A stretch of DNA of 64,000 nucleotides from Chloroflexota bacterium. Its GTDB lineage: Bacteria; Chloroflexota; Anaerolineae; Anaerolineales; Anaerolineaceae. The stretch lies in the NCBI GenBank assembly GCA_016887485.1, contig CP069394.1:1240001-1304000 (forward strand), written 5' to 3'. This document shows, piece after piece, positions 26,727 to 35,548 of this stretch (its first letter is position 1; the number at the start of each line of letters is the position of its first letter). The position numbers and the translations under genes are program-made. Below the pieces are notes generated by a model. That model was given only the letters and a program-made list of their open reading frames with translations, did not search any database and had not been told where the DNA came from.

Positions 26727-29700
26727 ATGACCGATTTAGAGTTCTTCTGGCTAGGGCCACCAATAATCAAACGTAATACCAGTGCCGTTCACATGGAAAC
26801 TCGGAAAGCCACTGCACTCCTCGCTTTCATAAGTCTATCTACTTCCCCCCTATCACGAGAAAAACTGGCAACCCTTTTTTGGCCTAATTCTGATCAAACT
26901 CACGCACAGGCAAATTTTCGAAGAGCGCTTTTCTCAATTAACCAATCAATAGGCTATAACGCCTTGCTAAGCTCTACTGAAAGTATAGGCATTGATCCCA
27001 ACTCGCTCATTTTGCAGGATGTCAATACTTTCCAGACTTTATCGGAATCCGTGATTTCACATCTACATACCAAAATCGCCTCCTGCCCAGAGTGTATCAA
27101 TAATCTTGAGATAGCTATTGCCCATTATCGTGGGGATTTTCTGGAAGGATTGAATTTACGAGAATGCCCTGAATTTGATCAGTGGCAGAATATCCAACGA
27201 GTCAATTTTCAACTGACTTTAGCATCCAATTTAGAGAAACTTAGTGCTGCTTATACTTCGCTTAGTGAATGGGAGAAAGCGATCCAAATAGCCCATCAGT
27301 GGGTCAGCTTGGATCCCTTAAACGAAAATGCACAACGAATGCTAATTAAGGCAAATATTCAGGCAGGTTATCGTGGTGCTGCAATAAACCAGTTCGAAGA
27401 ATTCTCTAACTTGCTGCAAAATGATGTTGGATTCACTCCGGAAGAAGCAACAGTTGCCTTACTTCAAGAGATCCGACCCAATGCAATAGGGAAACAAGAT
27501 AAAAGCACTGAGGAGCCGGCGCAGCTCCCCCTGAAACAATCGGCAAAACAGCCTATTCTCAAGACAAAACTCTATGTACCCCATCCACGTGCGAAAATTG
27601 TCTCCAGACAGGGCTTAATGGATAAAATGGATCGAGGCACACAGGGTGCACTTACCATAATCAGCGCTCCTGCCGGCTATGGGAAAACAACATTAATTTC
27701 TGAATGGATCAGTACCCGCAATACCCAATCTCATCCCTGGGCTTTCTGTTGGTTATCTTTGGATCCGGGAGATAATGACCCAACACGTTTTCTAACTTAC
27801 TTGACAGCAGCCTTAATGAAGAACATCCCGGAATTTAGCTCAGAAACGCAAACTCTTCTTCAATCAAATCAACCCATTCTCGCAACCACACCCTTGTCTA
27901 TGTTGATAAACGATTTGGAAGAGCTGCCGAAATCAATCCTCCTCGTTCTGGACGATTATCAATTTATTAGCAACCAGGCTATCCATGAAGGAATAACTTT
28001 TCTTCTTGAGCATATACCACCCAATGTTCATATTGTGATCGCTACACGCTCCGATCCACCACTGCCCTTAGCACGTCTCAGAGCTCTTAACCAATTAACT
28101 GAAATCAGAGCAAGTCATTTGCAGTTCACCTCTTTGGAAACGACAGAGTTCTTAAATTCTATTTTTGATCTCATGTTAACACCCCAACAAATTCAGTTAC
28201 TTGAAAATAGAACAGAAGGCTGGATCGCAGGTTTGCAGATGGCGGCAATTTCCTTGCAAGACCGTACTGATGTCAACCAGTTTATTGAAAAATTCTCTGG
28301 TAGTCATAGATATATTATGGACTACCTTGCAGAGGAAGCCTTGAACAATCAAACTACTGAAGTCCAAGAATTCCTCTTACAAACTTCGATACTGGGCCAG
28401 CTGTGCGATTCATTATGCCGTTATATCCTTGAAATCGACCCACAGCATCAAGATAATGATCCGCAAACAGTCGCATCATCAAATTCGTGGCCTAAAGAGC
28501 ATTGCAAACTTGTTGACCTCGAACTGTCAAATTTATTCATCGTGCCGTTAGATGACGACCGTATCTGGTACCGATATCATCACCTTTTTGCAGACCTTTT
28601 ACGTTCTCGCCTAAAACAAAAGTCTCCTGGAATAATCCCCATTCTTCATTCCCGAGCATCAAGGTGGTTTGAAATGAATGGGTGGGTGGAAGAATCAATT
28701 AACCATGCTTTGGCAGCTAAGGATTGGGCAAACGCCACTCGTTTGATCACCCACCATTTTATCGAAATGCTCGATAATGGACAGATGGCAACACTCCTTG
28801 ACTGGATCAAGGACCTTCCACAAGAAGTCATCTTCCAGAATCCGCTACTCTGTGAGCAGGTGGCGGAAATTTATTCCCAAGCTGGCATGATTGAACAAAT
28901 TGACCCATATCTGGATAAAGCAGAAGAACTACTTTCATCCAAGCCATCTCAAGAAGAAGATGCCATTATGGTTCGGTCTATGGTTGCCATTCTTAGAGGC
29001 TTAAAGGCTGTTTGCATGAATAGCCCTGAGGAAGCATTGACTTTCACCCAACAAGCCCTGATCGAATATCCTCAAATGAAATTAAAGGAACAGGCTGTTT
29101 TACTATGGGTCGAGGGATGGGCCAAGCGGAATTTGGGGCAATTAAAAGATGCATTAGAGACCTTCACGAAGGCCAACAACATAGCGAGTTTAGCGGGAGT
29201 TTTCCTTCGTGATATCTGGACTGATTTAGCATTTACAAATCGAATGGTTGGAAATCTTAATCAGGCGAAAGAGATCCTGACAACCGCATTGGGAATTGCT
29301 TCTACTCACGGGATTAACGAACAAGGGAATTTATCGAGAGGGGAATCGTTCCTGAGTTTCATATATCTTGAACAAAACCAGCTTGATCTTGCTTTATTGT
29401 ATGCAAATCGGGCAATCTCTCATACCCATTGGTGGCCTAGTCACAATATTATTGCTACGGCATACACCAGTTTAGCTCAGATTCGACTTGCCCAGAATGA
29501 CCAAAGGGGTAGTTTACAGGCAATAGAGAAAGCTGATCGTGAACGGAAGAACCGGATAATGACTCCTTTTGTTCATACACTCGTTGAGGTAACACAAGTT
29601 CAAATCTGGTTGGCTAACGATGATTGGGAGTTGATTAATGAATGGTCTACAGGTTTGGTTTCAGCACTTCCACCAAGTGATGAAGAACTACCGCTGATTG

Positions 29701-30311
29701 ATGATTGTCTGGAAATGCGCCTGATCATGTTAATCCGTGTTTGGATAAATCAAACGAAATTCGATAGGAAAATCAACAGGTATTACAGTTGCCTAACTTA
29801 CTTAAATTGGTTGGAAGAAAATGCAACAAAGATTGGCCAGCTGAATTCATTGGTCGAGATACTATTTTTGCAAGCGACCATTTATTTCGAATTAAATAAA
29901 GTCAAAGAGTCGATTGACTGTCTAGAAAGGTGCCTTCAAATTGCGGAACCGGGTGGGTATAAAAGAATAATTCTTATAACAGGCAAGCCCGCCTATGAAT
30001 TATTATCTTCGACAATTGAGGACATAAACCCCAAATATCGCGCCTATGCGAAAAATCTTCTCAACGAATTTGGAGAAAACAAGGATTCTCACTACTCAAT
30101 TGCAGATTCACCCGAAACAATTACTGAACGTGAAATGGAAGTCCTCAACCTCCTCGCCCTGGGTTATTCCAACCGGCGAATAGCAGAAGAACTCACGCTA
30201 TCGGAAGGGACAATCAAATTTCATGTTCACAACCTTTTAGGAAAGCTTCAAGTGGAAAACCGGACTCAAGCAATAGTCAAATCAAAAGCCATAGGCCTCT
30301 TGGGAGAATAA
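26727..30311 (+). CDS. SARP/BTAD-MalT-like ATPase-LuxR transcriptional regulator
   Basis: 1194 residues. Residues ~1-250 look like a SARP module: a winged-helix-like start (KATALLAFISLSTSPLSREKLATLFWP) and a BTAD TPR region (IAHYRGDFLEGLNL). Residues ~280-620 are a STAND/MalT ATPase with Walker A APAGYGKTT near 315 and Walker B SILLVLDDYQF near 408. Residues ~650-1090 are TPR-like helices. The C-terminus is a LuxR HTH (TEREMEVLNLLALGYSNRRIAEELTL). It therefore has a possible DNA-binding domain at each end. It probably senses a ligand through the TPR region. It stands alone, with long AT-rich gaps on both sides. Confidence 0.85.
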   Translation: MTDLEFFWLGPPIIKRNTSAVHMETRKATALLAFISLSTSPLSREKLATLFWPNSDQTHAQANFRRALFSINQSIGYNALLSSTESIGIDPNSLILQDVNTFQTLSESVISHLHTKIASCPECINNLEIAIAHYRGDFLEGLNLRECPEFDQWQNIQRVNFQLTLASNLEKLSAAYTSLSEWEKAIQIAHQWVSLDPLNENAQRMLIKANIQAGYRGAAINQFEEFSNLLQNDVGFTPEEATVALLQEIRPNAIGKQDKSTEEPAQLPLKQSAKQPILKTKLYVPHPRAKIVSRQGLMDKMDRGTQGALTIISAPAGYGKTTLISEWISTRNTQSHPWAFCWLSLDPGDNDPTRFLTYLTAALMKNIPEFSSETQTLLQSNQPILATTPLSMLINDLEELPKSILLVLDDYQFISNQAIHEGITFLLEHIPPNVHIVIATRSDPPLPLARLRALNQLTEIRASHLQFTSLETTEFLNSIFDLMLTPQQIQLLENRTEGWIAGLQMAAISLQDRTDVNQFIEKFSGSHRYIMDYLAEEALNNQTTEVQEFLLQTSILGQLCDSLCRYILEIDPQHQDNDPQTVASSNSWPKEHCKLVDLELSNLFIVPLDDDRIWYRYHHLFADLLRSRLKQKSPGIIPILHSRASRWFEMNGWVEESINHALAAKDWANATRLITHHFIEMLDNGQMATLLDWIKDLPQEVIFQNPLLCEQVAEIYSQAGMIEQIDPYLDKAEELLSSKPSQEEDAIMVRSMVAILRGLKAVCMNSPEEALTFTQQALIEYPQMKLKEQAVLLWVEGWAKRNLGQLKDALETFTKANNIASLAGVFLRDIWTDLAFTNRMVGNLNQAKEILTTALGIASTHGINEQGNLSRGESFLSFIYLEQNQLDLALLYANRAISHTHWWPSHNIIATAYTSLAQIRLAQNDQRGSLQAIEKADRERKNRIMTPFVHTLVEVTQVQIWLANDDWELINEWSTGLVSALPPSDEELPLIDDCLEMRLIMLIRVWINQTKFDRKINRYYSCLTYLNWLEENATKIGQLNSLVEILFLQATIYFELNKVKESIDCLERCLQIAEPGGYKRIILITGKPAYELLSSTIEDINPKYRAYAKNLLNEFGENKDSHYSIADSPETITEREMEVLNLLALGYSNRRIAEELTLSEGTIKFHVHNLLGKLQVENRTQAIVKSKAIGLLGE

Positions 30312-30526
30312 CCCCTCCGATAATTGTTTTGAATAATTTGAAATTGGGGGTAATTGCGATATCTCTCATTCAAACGCACAACCTTATCTAAAGATAGTTC
30401 CAAACAAGCCTTCTAATATATATGATTGATTTATCTTGAGCGGCAAACGCTTTGACTGACCGTGACGATATCATCTATTACGGTTTTTAACAAGCTCAAT
30501 CATTGACCAATTAAGTGAGATCGAAA

Positions 30527-31066
30527 ATGTGCTTTCTCTACCTTCAAACAGATCGTTTTTGGATCCGCCAATGGAAATCTGACGATGCTTCAGATCTATG
30601 GCAAATTATGTCAGATAGTCGTGTTCATACCTACACTGGCGATTCGCCTTGGACTAAGGAACGAGCTAAAGATTATATCCAACTGATGCTCAACAAAGAT
30701 TTTCGGACTCTTGAAGTATTCCATGGAGCATGTATTCTAAAAAAAGACAATATATTAATTGGCTTTACCGGATTGAATCCTTACCTTCCAAAACAGCCCG
30801 AACTTGAATGGCAGTTCGGTGTGCCCTATTGGGGCCAAGGCTATGCAACTGAAATTGGAAAAGCAGTGATCAAAGCTGCGTTTACTTCAACAGACATTAG
30901 AGCGATTTATGGCATGGTGAATCCCCAGAACAAAGCCTCCATGCGTGTCATGAAAAAGATTGGAATGACTAATTTGGGATTGCACGAATTTCGAGGCGAG
31001 TTGGATATGATGTACAAAATCAACCGCGATATTTATTCCGTTCAATCTCCACCCAAGAATAATTGA
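30527..31066 (+). CDS. RimJ/RimL-type GNAT acetyltransferase
   Basis: 179 residues from the ATG at 30527 (a GTG four codons upstream is possible). Starts LQTDRFWIRQWKSDDASDLW, typical of RimJ/RimL relatives; the acetyl-CoA region is VPYWGQGYATEIGKAVIKAA and the tail reads NPQNKASMRVMKKIGM. It acetylates an unknown amine. The next gene follows after ~40 bp and five genes run in the same direction to 33.5 kb, suggesting one transcript. Confidence 0.85.
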   Translation: MCFLYLQTDRFWIRQWKSDDASDLWQIMSDSRVHTYTGDSPWTKERAKDYIQLMLNKDFRTLEVFHGACILKKDNILIGFTGLNPYLPKQPELEWQFGVPYWGQGYATEIGKAVIKAAFTSTDIRAIYGMVNPQNKASMRVMKKIGMTNLGLHEFRGELDMMYKINRDIYSVQSPPKNN

Positions 31067-31104
31067 TTCTTTCAGATACCCTATTACCTTTAAGGAATAT
31101 TCAT

Positions 31105-31932
31105 ATGTTATTACTTCGAAAAATAATAATTATTACTGCTTGTGTCATCCTTGGGATTGGTGTTATCGGCTTTTTGGGTTTGCAAATCAAGCCGAAATCA
31201 TTCCCTGTCTATCCAGAAAAGCAACAGGACATCGGCTCTATCGTTCTCCCGGAAGGTCTGCCTGAACCAGTAGATCGTTTCTATCGGACGCTATATGGTG
31301 ATGAGATTCCAGTTATTGAAACTGTGGTTATTCAAGGTCGGGCAACTATGAAACCATTCCTGAATATTCCCATCCCGGCCCGTTATGTTTTTGTGCACAA
31401 TACCGGAAAAGATTATCGGCATTATTTTGAAGCAACTCTTTTTGGGATCCCCCTTTTGAAAATTGATGAGGGATATATTGACTCTGAGAGCTTTTTCGAA
31501 AGCCCTATGGCAAACAATTACAACGAAGAAAAGATGAATCAAGGTGCGAATCTTGCCCTTTGGGCTGAAGCGATTTGGTTTCCATCCGTATGGATAACCG
31601 ATCTCAATACCCATTGGGAACCTGTAGATGAAAACACTGCATTGCTCTATGTGCCTTTTGAAGACAATGAAGAAACTTTGATAGTTCGGTTCAATCCTGA
31701 GACGGGTTTGATTGATTCTATTGAAGCCATGCGTTATCGAGATATTGGCGAGGACAGTCCCAAAATTCTCTGGATCTGTCGTAATGATAAAAGTGAGCAA
31801 AATCAGACTGATTTCATTTCTGTAGGATCAGCGATGTGGCTTGATCAAGGCAAACCTTGGGCTTACTTCTATACTGAAGAGCTGGCTTTCAACGTAGATA
31901 TCTCCTCCTTCCTCAACCAGCGTGGTCGTTGA
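31105..31932 (+). CDS. DUF6544-like membrane-anchored protein
   Basis: 275 residues with an N-terminal membrane helix (IIIITACVILGIGVIGFLGL) and an extracytoplasmic domain with PVDRFYRTLYGD, a strand-rich core (FVHNTGKDYRHYFEATLFGIPLLK) and FPSVWITDLNTHWEPVDENT. This resembles the DUF6544/DUF6920 family, which has no known function. AAGGA 8 bases upstream fixes the ATG at 31105; the frame before it overlaps the acetyltransferase. It is the second gene of the 30.5-33.5 kb run. Confidence 0.65.
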   Translation: MLLLRKIIIITACVILGIGVIGFLGLQIKPKSFPVYPEKQQDIGSIVLPEGLPEPVDRFYRTLYGDEIPVIETVVIQGRATMKPFLNIPIPARYVFVHNTGKDYRHYFEATLFGIPLLKIDEGYIDSESFFESPMANNYNEEKMNQGANLALWAEAIWFPSVWITDLNTHWEPVDENTALLYVPFEDNEETLIVRFNPETGLIDSIEAMRYRDIGEDSPKILWICRNDKSEQNQTDFISVGSAMWLDQGKPWAYFYTEELAFNVDISSFLNQRGR

Positions 31933-31978
31933 GGTAAACAGATATAAAAACAAATCAAGTTAATAAGGAATAAAGGAA

Positions 31979-32182
31979 ATGAAAACTATTGAAATCATTA
32001 TGTATCTACTCTCTATCTTGCTCAACATCGGTACCATCGTGATGAGCTTGCTCGCAATCTCCCAGGGTAGCCAATTTGTTTTTGGCTCGATTTACTTCCA
32101 GATAATTTTCACTGTTGGTGCTGTTGGATTAACTTTTACAGCGCTATTAATTTCTCTTGTCCGGAAGTACAAAGGCAACTAA
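31979..32182 (+). CDS. Small two-helix membrane protein
   Basis: 67 residues with two hydrophobic helices (IIMYLLSILLNIGTIVMSLL and IIFTVGAVGLTFTALLISLV) and a basic tail VRKYKGN. I recognise no family. AAAGGAA lies just before the ATG. It is kept because it is in line with its neighbours, 46 bp after one gene and 40 bp before the next. Confidence 0.55.
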   Translation: MKTIEIIMYLLSILLNIGTIVMSLLAISQGSQFVFGSIYFQIIFTVGAVGLTFTALLISLVRKYKGN

Positions 32183-32222
32183 ATAATTAAGTTAAATAAT
32201 TAATCATATTTAGGAATCCAAA

Positions 32223-32468
32223 ATGACAATAAACTCAGCAAATGAAATCATTGAAAGTGGAAGATCAGCTTACATGATACAGGTGAAAGACCACCTTGAT
32301 ACTTCCTGGACTCATTACTTTGAAGGCTGGTCTGTTAGAAACTTAGAGAATGGCGAAGTACTTCTCACCATCCCAACTATTGATCAGGCCGGATTACATG
32401 GTGTATTAAACAAGATAAGAGACCTGAACCTAATCATTATTACAGTGAAAAGACTAGCAGAGTTATAG
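32223..32468 (+). CDS. Small conserved-looking soluble protein
   Basis: 81 residues, soluble, with a strand-turn-strand-helix look: YMIQVKDHLDTSWTHYFEGW, then LENGEVLLTIPTIDQAGLHG and VLNKIRDLNLIIITVKRL. The pattern (ligand or DNA independent, ending in a predicted helix with I/LRDLxLxIITVxR) recurs in short proteins of uncharacterised function, often next to regulators or membrane proteins; I cannot assign one. AGGAA lies 7 bases before the ATG. Confidence 0.6.
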   Translation: MTINSANEIIESGRSAYMIQVKDHLDTSWTHYFEGWSVRNLENGEVLLTIPTIDQAGLHGVLNKIRDLNLIIITVKRLAEL

Positions 32469-32643
32469 AAAAACTGCTTAATACTTTTAATTACCAATAG
32501 GAAATACCAATTTTCTTTTTTCTTGAAGGGCGTAACCCAGCAGATATCCATTTCATGAGTGATGAAAGCGCACTGATGTGTTTAGGACCAACGAAAACAC
32601 TTTTTAATTATTGATTTTTTTAGAAAAGGACAAGGAGTCCACA

Positions 32644-33516
32644 ATGAAAAAGAGCATTTCTCTGACATGGCTAGTGCCAATCATAGTTATCTTGTCAGCT
32701 ATTTTGGCAATCGTTGGCTTAATCACAGCCAACGATGGTTTTGTTTATTCTTTTACGAATGTCCATGGTCAAACCATTCAAATGGACGGTCGCGGCATTT
32801 ATAAATATGATTCACTTCTCGCAGCAGCTGGTTTCAGGGGTACAAATGCCGTCATGTTATTATTTGCAATTCCATTGTTAGTCATTGCATATATTGCCTA
32901 CCTTAAAGGGTCTATAAAAGGTGGGATTTTATTACTTGGTGCTTTATTGCCCTTTTTGTACTGTGGTGCTTCCATGACCTTTTCCGCTGCTTTTTCCGAT
33001 CTCTTTCTAGGCTACACAGCATTACTTTCCACCAGTTTTTTTGCCACAATTACTGTGATATCGTCCATCAATCTTCAACTTGTCGATAAAAGAATCAAAC
33101 CAGGTTTCCCTTATAAAGGAATAGGCATAATCTTGATTATCGCGGGTTTTGGCACACTATTTATTTGGATGAGTGAATTGCTACCAGCATTATTTTCTGG
33201 TTCAGTACCTGAGACGCTTGGGCCTTATACAACCATGTTCACCCACGGATTTGACTCTGCGATTATCTCACCAGCCTTCATTCTGATTGGTATATATTCA
33301 CTTAAGCATAAACCTCTGGGAGTGGTGCTGGCTGCTCCATTTTTGATCTTATGTGTTTTGGTTGGCTTTTTTGTGATTGGTCAATCCATTGCTCAGTACC
33401 TGGCTGGTCTTATTTTCCCGATCAATGTCTATATTGGCTTGGTGGGTTCTTGGGTATTATTAGGCGTGATTGCAATTGGATTCACGATAACCTATTTTCG
33501 TAACATTCAAGATTAA
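32644..33516 (+). CDS. Multi-pass membrane protein of unknown function
   Basis: 290 residues with about eight hydrophobic helices and an extracytoplasmic loop after the first (ITANDGFVYSFTNVHGQTIQ, MDGRGIYKYDSLLAAAGFRG). I recognise no family. AAGGAG 7 bases upstream fixes the ATG at 32644. It is the last gene of the 30.5-33.5 kb run; the earlier genes are an acetyltransferase, a DUF6544-like protein and two small proteins, so the run may be one envelope-related operon. Confidence 0.65.
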   Translation: MKKSISLTWLVPIIVILSAILAIVGLITANDGFVYSFTNVHGQTIQMDGRGIYKYDSLLAAAGFRGTNAVMLLFAIPLLVIAYIAYLKGSIKGGILLLGALLPFLYCGASMTFSAAFSDLFLGYTALLSTSFFATITVISSINLQLVDKRIKPGFPYKGIGIILIIAGFGTLFIWMSELLPALFSGSVPETLGPYTTMFTHGFDSAIISPAFILIGIYSLKHKPLGVVLAAPFLILCVLVGFFVIGQSIAQYLAGLIFPINVYIGLVGSWVLLGVIAIGFTITYFRNIQD

Positions 33517-34185
33517 ATGATTAGAATAGGAAACCTTATGTTGGATCTCGGCTTTTAATCTCTCACATCCTTGATGTTTCATAAACAAGGATGGTTAGGA
33601 GAGATACCAGGTTTGTAAAGCAGCTTGATCAGAAAATCCAACATATGCAAATAATGATATCGAATATGGTATAGACAAAACCTTTACCGTCATTAAATCT
33701 GTCGGTTGCGCGTTCGAATCGCACCGGGAATGCTATTTATAGTCTCAATCCCTGTTGGACTATCATAAAGATTGGAACAAATTAAGGGATCAGGTCGCTA
33801 GTTTGTATTATTAACCAATAATGAAGGATAAACATTTGAAAACCTTCGGGATCTCCGAATAGGATCAGATATGGAAAAAATCTATTGCTACAAACTGTTT
33901 TCCTTTTATTAATCACATTCGAAAAATTCGTTGTTCATATTTACCCTTTTAATTATTTAGCGATCAATCTTCGATCGTGCAGCACGGAAATGTAAACATA
34001 CATGTGATTTTATCGTCAAGAAAATATTGTCAAATTATTTGGCATAAAGATCATCTTGTTCATAGTATTCGCAAAATAAATGTCAACCCCCTTGACTGAT
34101 CTTTGGATAGAAGACAGATTAATTAAATTCACCTAGAATCAAATCAGATTGGAAACTAAAGGAAAAATGATTAGGTAGGAGATTA
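33517..34185. other. 670-bp gene-free stretch with a tRNA relic
   Basis: AT-rich with no coding stretch of note. It contains an imperfect hairpin (33566-33593) shortly after the membrane protein gene and the tRNA-like 3' end at 33705-33734. Confidence 0.5.
33705..33734 (+). repeat. tRNA 3'-end relic of unknown parent
   Basis: The sequence reads as a tRNA T arm and acceptor 3' strand: a T loop GTTCGAATC with near-complementary flanks (GCGCG and CGCAC, one mismatch), then CGGGAATGC. No 5' half precedes it. It does not match the three tRNAs in this window. It could be an old attachment site. Confidence 0.4.
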
Positions 34186-34908
34186 ATGAATCAAAAACAG
34201 ATGGAAAAGCACTCAAATGGACAATCAATATTTTTTCACTTAATGCCTGGCATATTGATTAGTGTCTTTTGTTTCCTGATACGTCCTACTGTAAATAATT
34301 TTGGATATCCAGCGATCTTTGCCCTGGTTTTGGCTGTCATGTTTATCCTCGTTCCTACCGAACTCGGATACTTGTTGTATCAAGGAAAGAAAAAAACTGG
34401 CCATTATACATTAAAGGGAATAATTGATTTAAACAAAATGACCCCTTGGTGGCAACACCTTATCTGGGCGTTGATTGCTTTTGGTGCAATTGGTGGCTTA
34501 ATGGCTCTACTGAAACCAGTGGAAGTTTTCTTGAAGACAAATCTATTATTCTGGATTCCTGATCTCGAAAGCGGTCTTGATGGGAATTTCTCCAGAGCGA
34601 AACTCGTAGTAACTTATTTTCTATATTTAATATTTGTTGTACTTATTGGCCCTATAGTAGAAGAGTTATACTTTCGTGGATATTTACTACCCAGGATAAA
34701 GGGGAGATATGCTGCATTAATTCATAGCTTCCTGTTTGCAACATATCATTTTTTTACGCCGTGGATGATTATTTCAAGAACTGTAGGTTTTTTACCTCTG
34801 ATCTTTGTGGCGAAAAAGAAAAGTGTCCTAACAGGAATGATAATTCACATTTTATGTAACTCAATAAATTTTATTACAGCTGTTGTTTTCATAATAAACA
34901 TGAAATAG
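34186..34908 (+). CDS. CPBP-family intramembrane metalloprotease
   Basis: 240 residues, multi-pass. The family motifs are present: IVEELYFRGYLLPRI (EExxxR with the two Glu), FLFATYHFF (FxxxH) and IIHILCNSINF (HxxxN/B). The enzymes are CAAX-protease/bacteriocin-processing relatives that cut in the membrane and often serve bacteriocin self-immunity or prenyl-type processing; no bacteriocin gene is recognisable here. It has its own 670-bp upstream gap and is the last gene before the island's right repeat. Confidence 0.85.
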   Translation: MNQKQMEKHSNGQSIFFHLMPGILISVFCFLIRPTVNNFGYPAIFALVLAVMFILVPTELGYLLYQGKKKTGHYTLKGIIDLNKMTPWWQHLIWALIAFGAIGGLMALLKPVEVFLKTNLLFWIPDLESGLDGNFSRAKLVVTYFLYLIFVVLIGPIVEELYFRGYLLPRIKGRYAALIHSFLFATYHFFTPWMIISRTVGFLPLIFVAKKKSVLTGMIIHILCNSINFITAVVFIINMK

Positions 34909-35098
34909 TTATTGTCGTGATTTTCTTCAAACATAAAACACATCAGTGAGAAATAGAAAAATAAAAAAAGGCCTTTCATCCGAGAAAAGAGTAGGAGATT
35001 AATTTTTATATGTGATCCTTATTTGTGGTTTAATTTCACCCAATGAGTGAAAGTGACCTGACCTTTAAGATTCTTAACAAATTTCATACCCTGGTTAT

Positions 35099-35143
35099 GC
35101 CTTTTCCGCCATTGTTAGGGAGTTCGAGCCTCCCCACGCTCAT
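35099..35143 (+). repeat. Right copy of tRNA-Lys 3'-end repeat (putative attR)
   Basis: 45 bases with 41 identities to 13374-13418. Positions 35118-35143 (T arm, acceptor 3' strand, discriminator plus one base) are identical over 26 bases; the four differences lie in the anticodon-loop and variable-loop part. No tRNA 5' half precedes it, so it is not a tRNA gene. Confidence 0.75.
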
Positions 35144-35169
35144 ATTTGTATTTAATTAACCTCCCCTTT

Positions 35170-35514
35170 TTAACTTATGCCTGCCCCACTACTTCCTTCC
35201 AATAATTCTCTCCCATTCTCCGTCATCATTTCCAACCGCACAAACTGACAATATAGGACCTTTTTCCCCTTTTCTGTGATTTTATAATATTTTCTCCTGG
35301 TCTCAACATGGTCCACCATAATTAATTCTTCTTTCTCCAATGTTGAAAATGCGCCATAAAGAGTCCCCGGCCCAATCACAACCTGCCCGCCCGTCAATGC
35401 CTCAACTTTTTGCATCACGCCATAGCCGTGCAGGGGCTCTAAAAGGATCAATAAAATATAATAGGTGCTTTCGCTCAAAGGCATATACTTCTCAATGTTA
35501 TTGTCAATGCTCAT
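35170..35514 (-). CDS. PadR-family transcriptional regulator
   Basis: 114 residues. The PadR winged helix is clear: SESTYYILLILLEPLHGYGV, then VVIGPGTLYGAFSTLEKEEL and RRKYYKITEKGKKVL, with a short C-terminal helix. The ATG at 35514 has AGGCGG 8 bases upstream. It follows the DUF2812 gene on the minus strand with a ~35-bp gap and should repress the shared promoter, which is overlapped by palindromes. PadR regulators paired with DUF2812 proteins are common, and the DUF2812 partner is thought to work at the membrane. Confidence 0.88.
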   Translation of the reverse strand: MSIDNNIEKYMPLSESTYYILLILLEPLHGYGVMQKVEALTGGQVVIGPGTLYGAFSTLEKEELIMVDHVETRRKYYKITEKGKKVLYCQFVRLEMMTENGRELLEGSSGAGIS

Positions 35515-35548
35515 AATATATCCGCCTACATTCAAATTAGCTCCAAAA

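Larger units (their letters stand above)
13419..35143. mobile_element. Putative genomic island inserted at tRNA-Lys, no integrase seen
   Basis: A 21.7-kb interval is bounded by the tRNA-Lys 3' end and a direct repeat of that end. Inside, base composition is visibly more AT-rich than in the flanks, gene density is low, there are long non-coding gaps and gene remnants (near 21.1, 22.4 and 26.3 kb), and the genes are accessory types: hydrolases, exporter, acetyltransferases, CPBP protease, LuxR regulator. No tyrosine or serine recombinase, relaxase or phage gene was found, so it would be a decayed or trans-mobilised island. A simple duplicated tRNA fragment is the alternative. Confidence 0.5.

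Noticed and set aside
35099-35143. A second tRNA-Lys gene at 35.1 kb
   Set aside because: Only the 3' half is present; acceptor 5' strand and D arm are missing.
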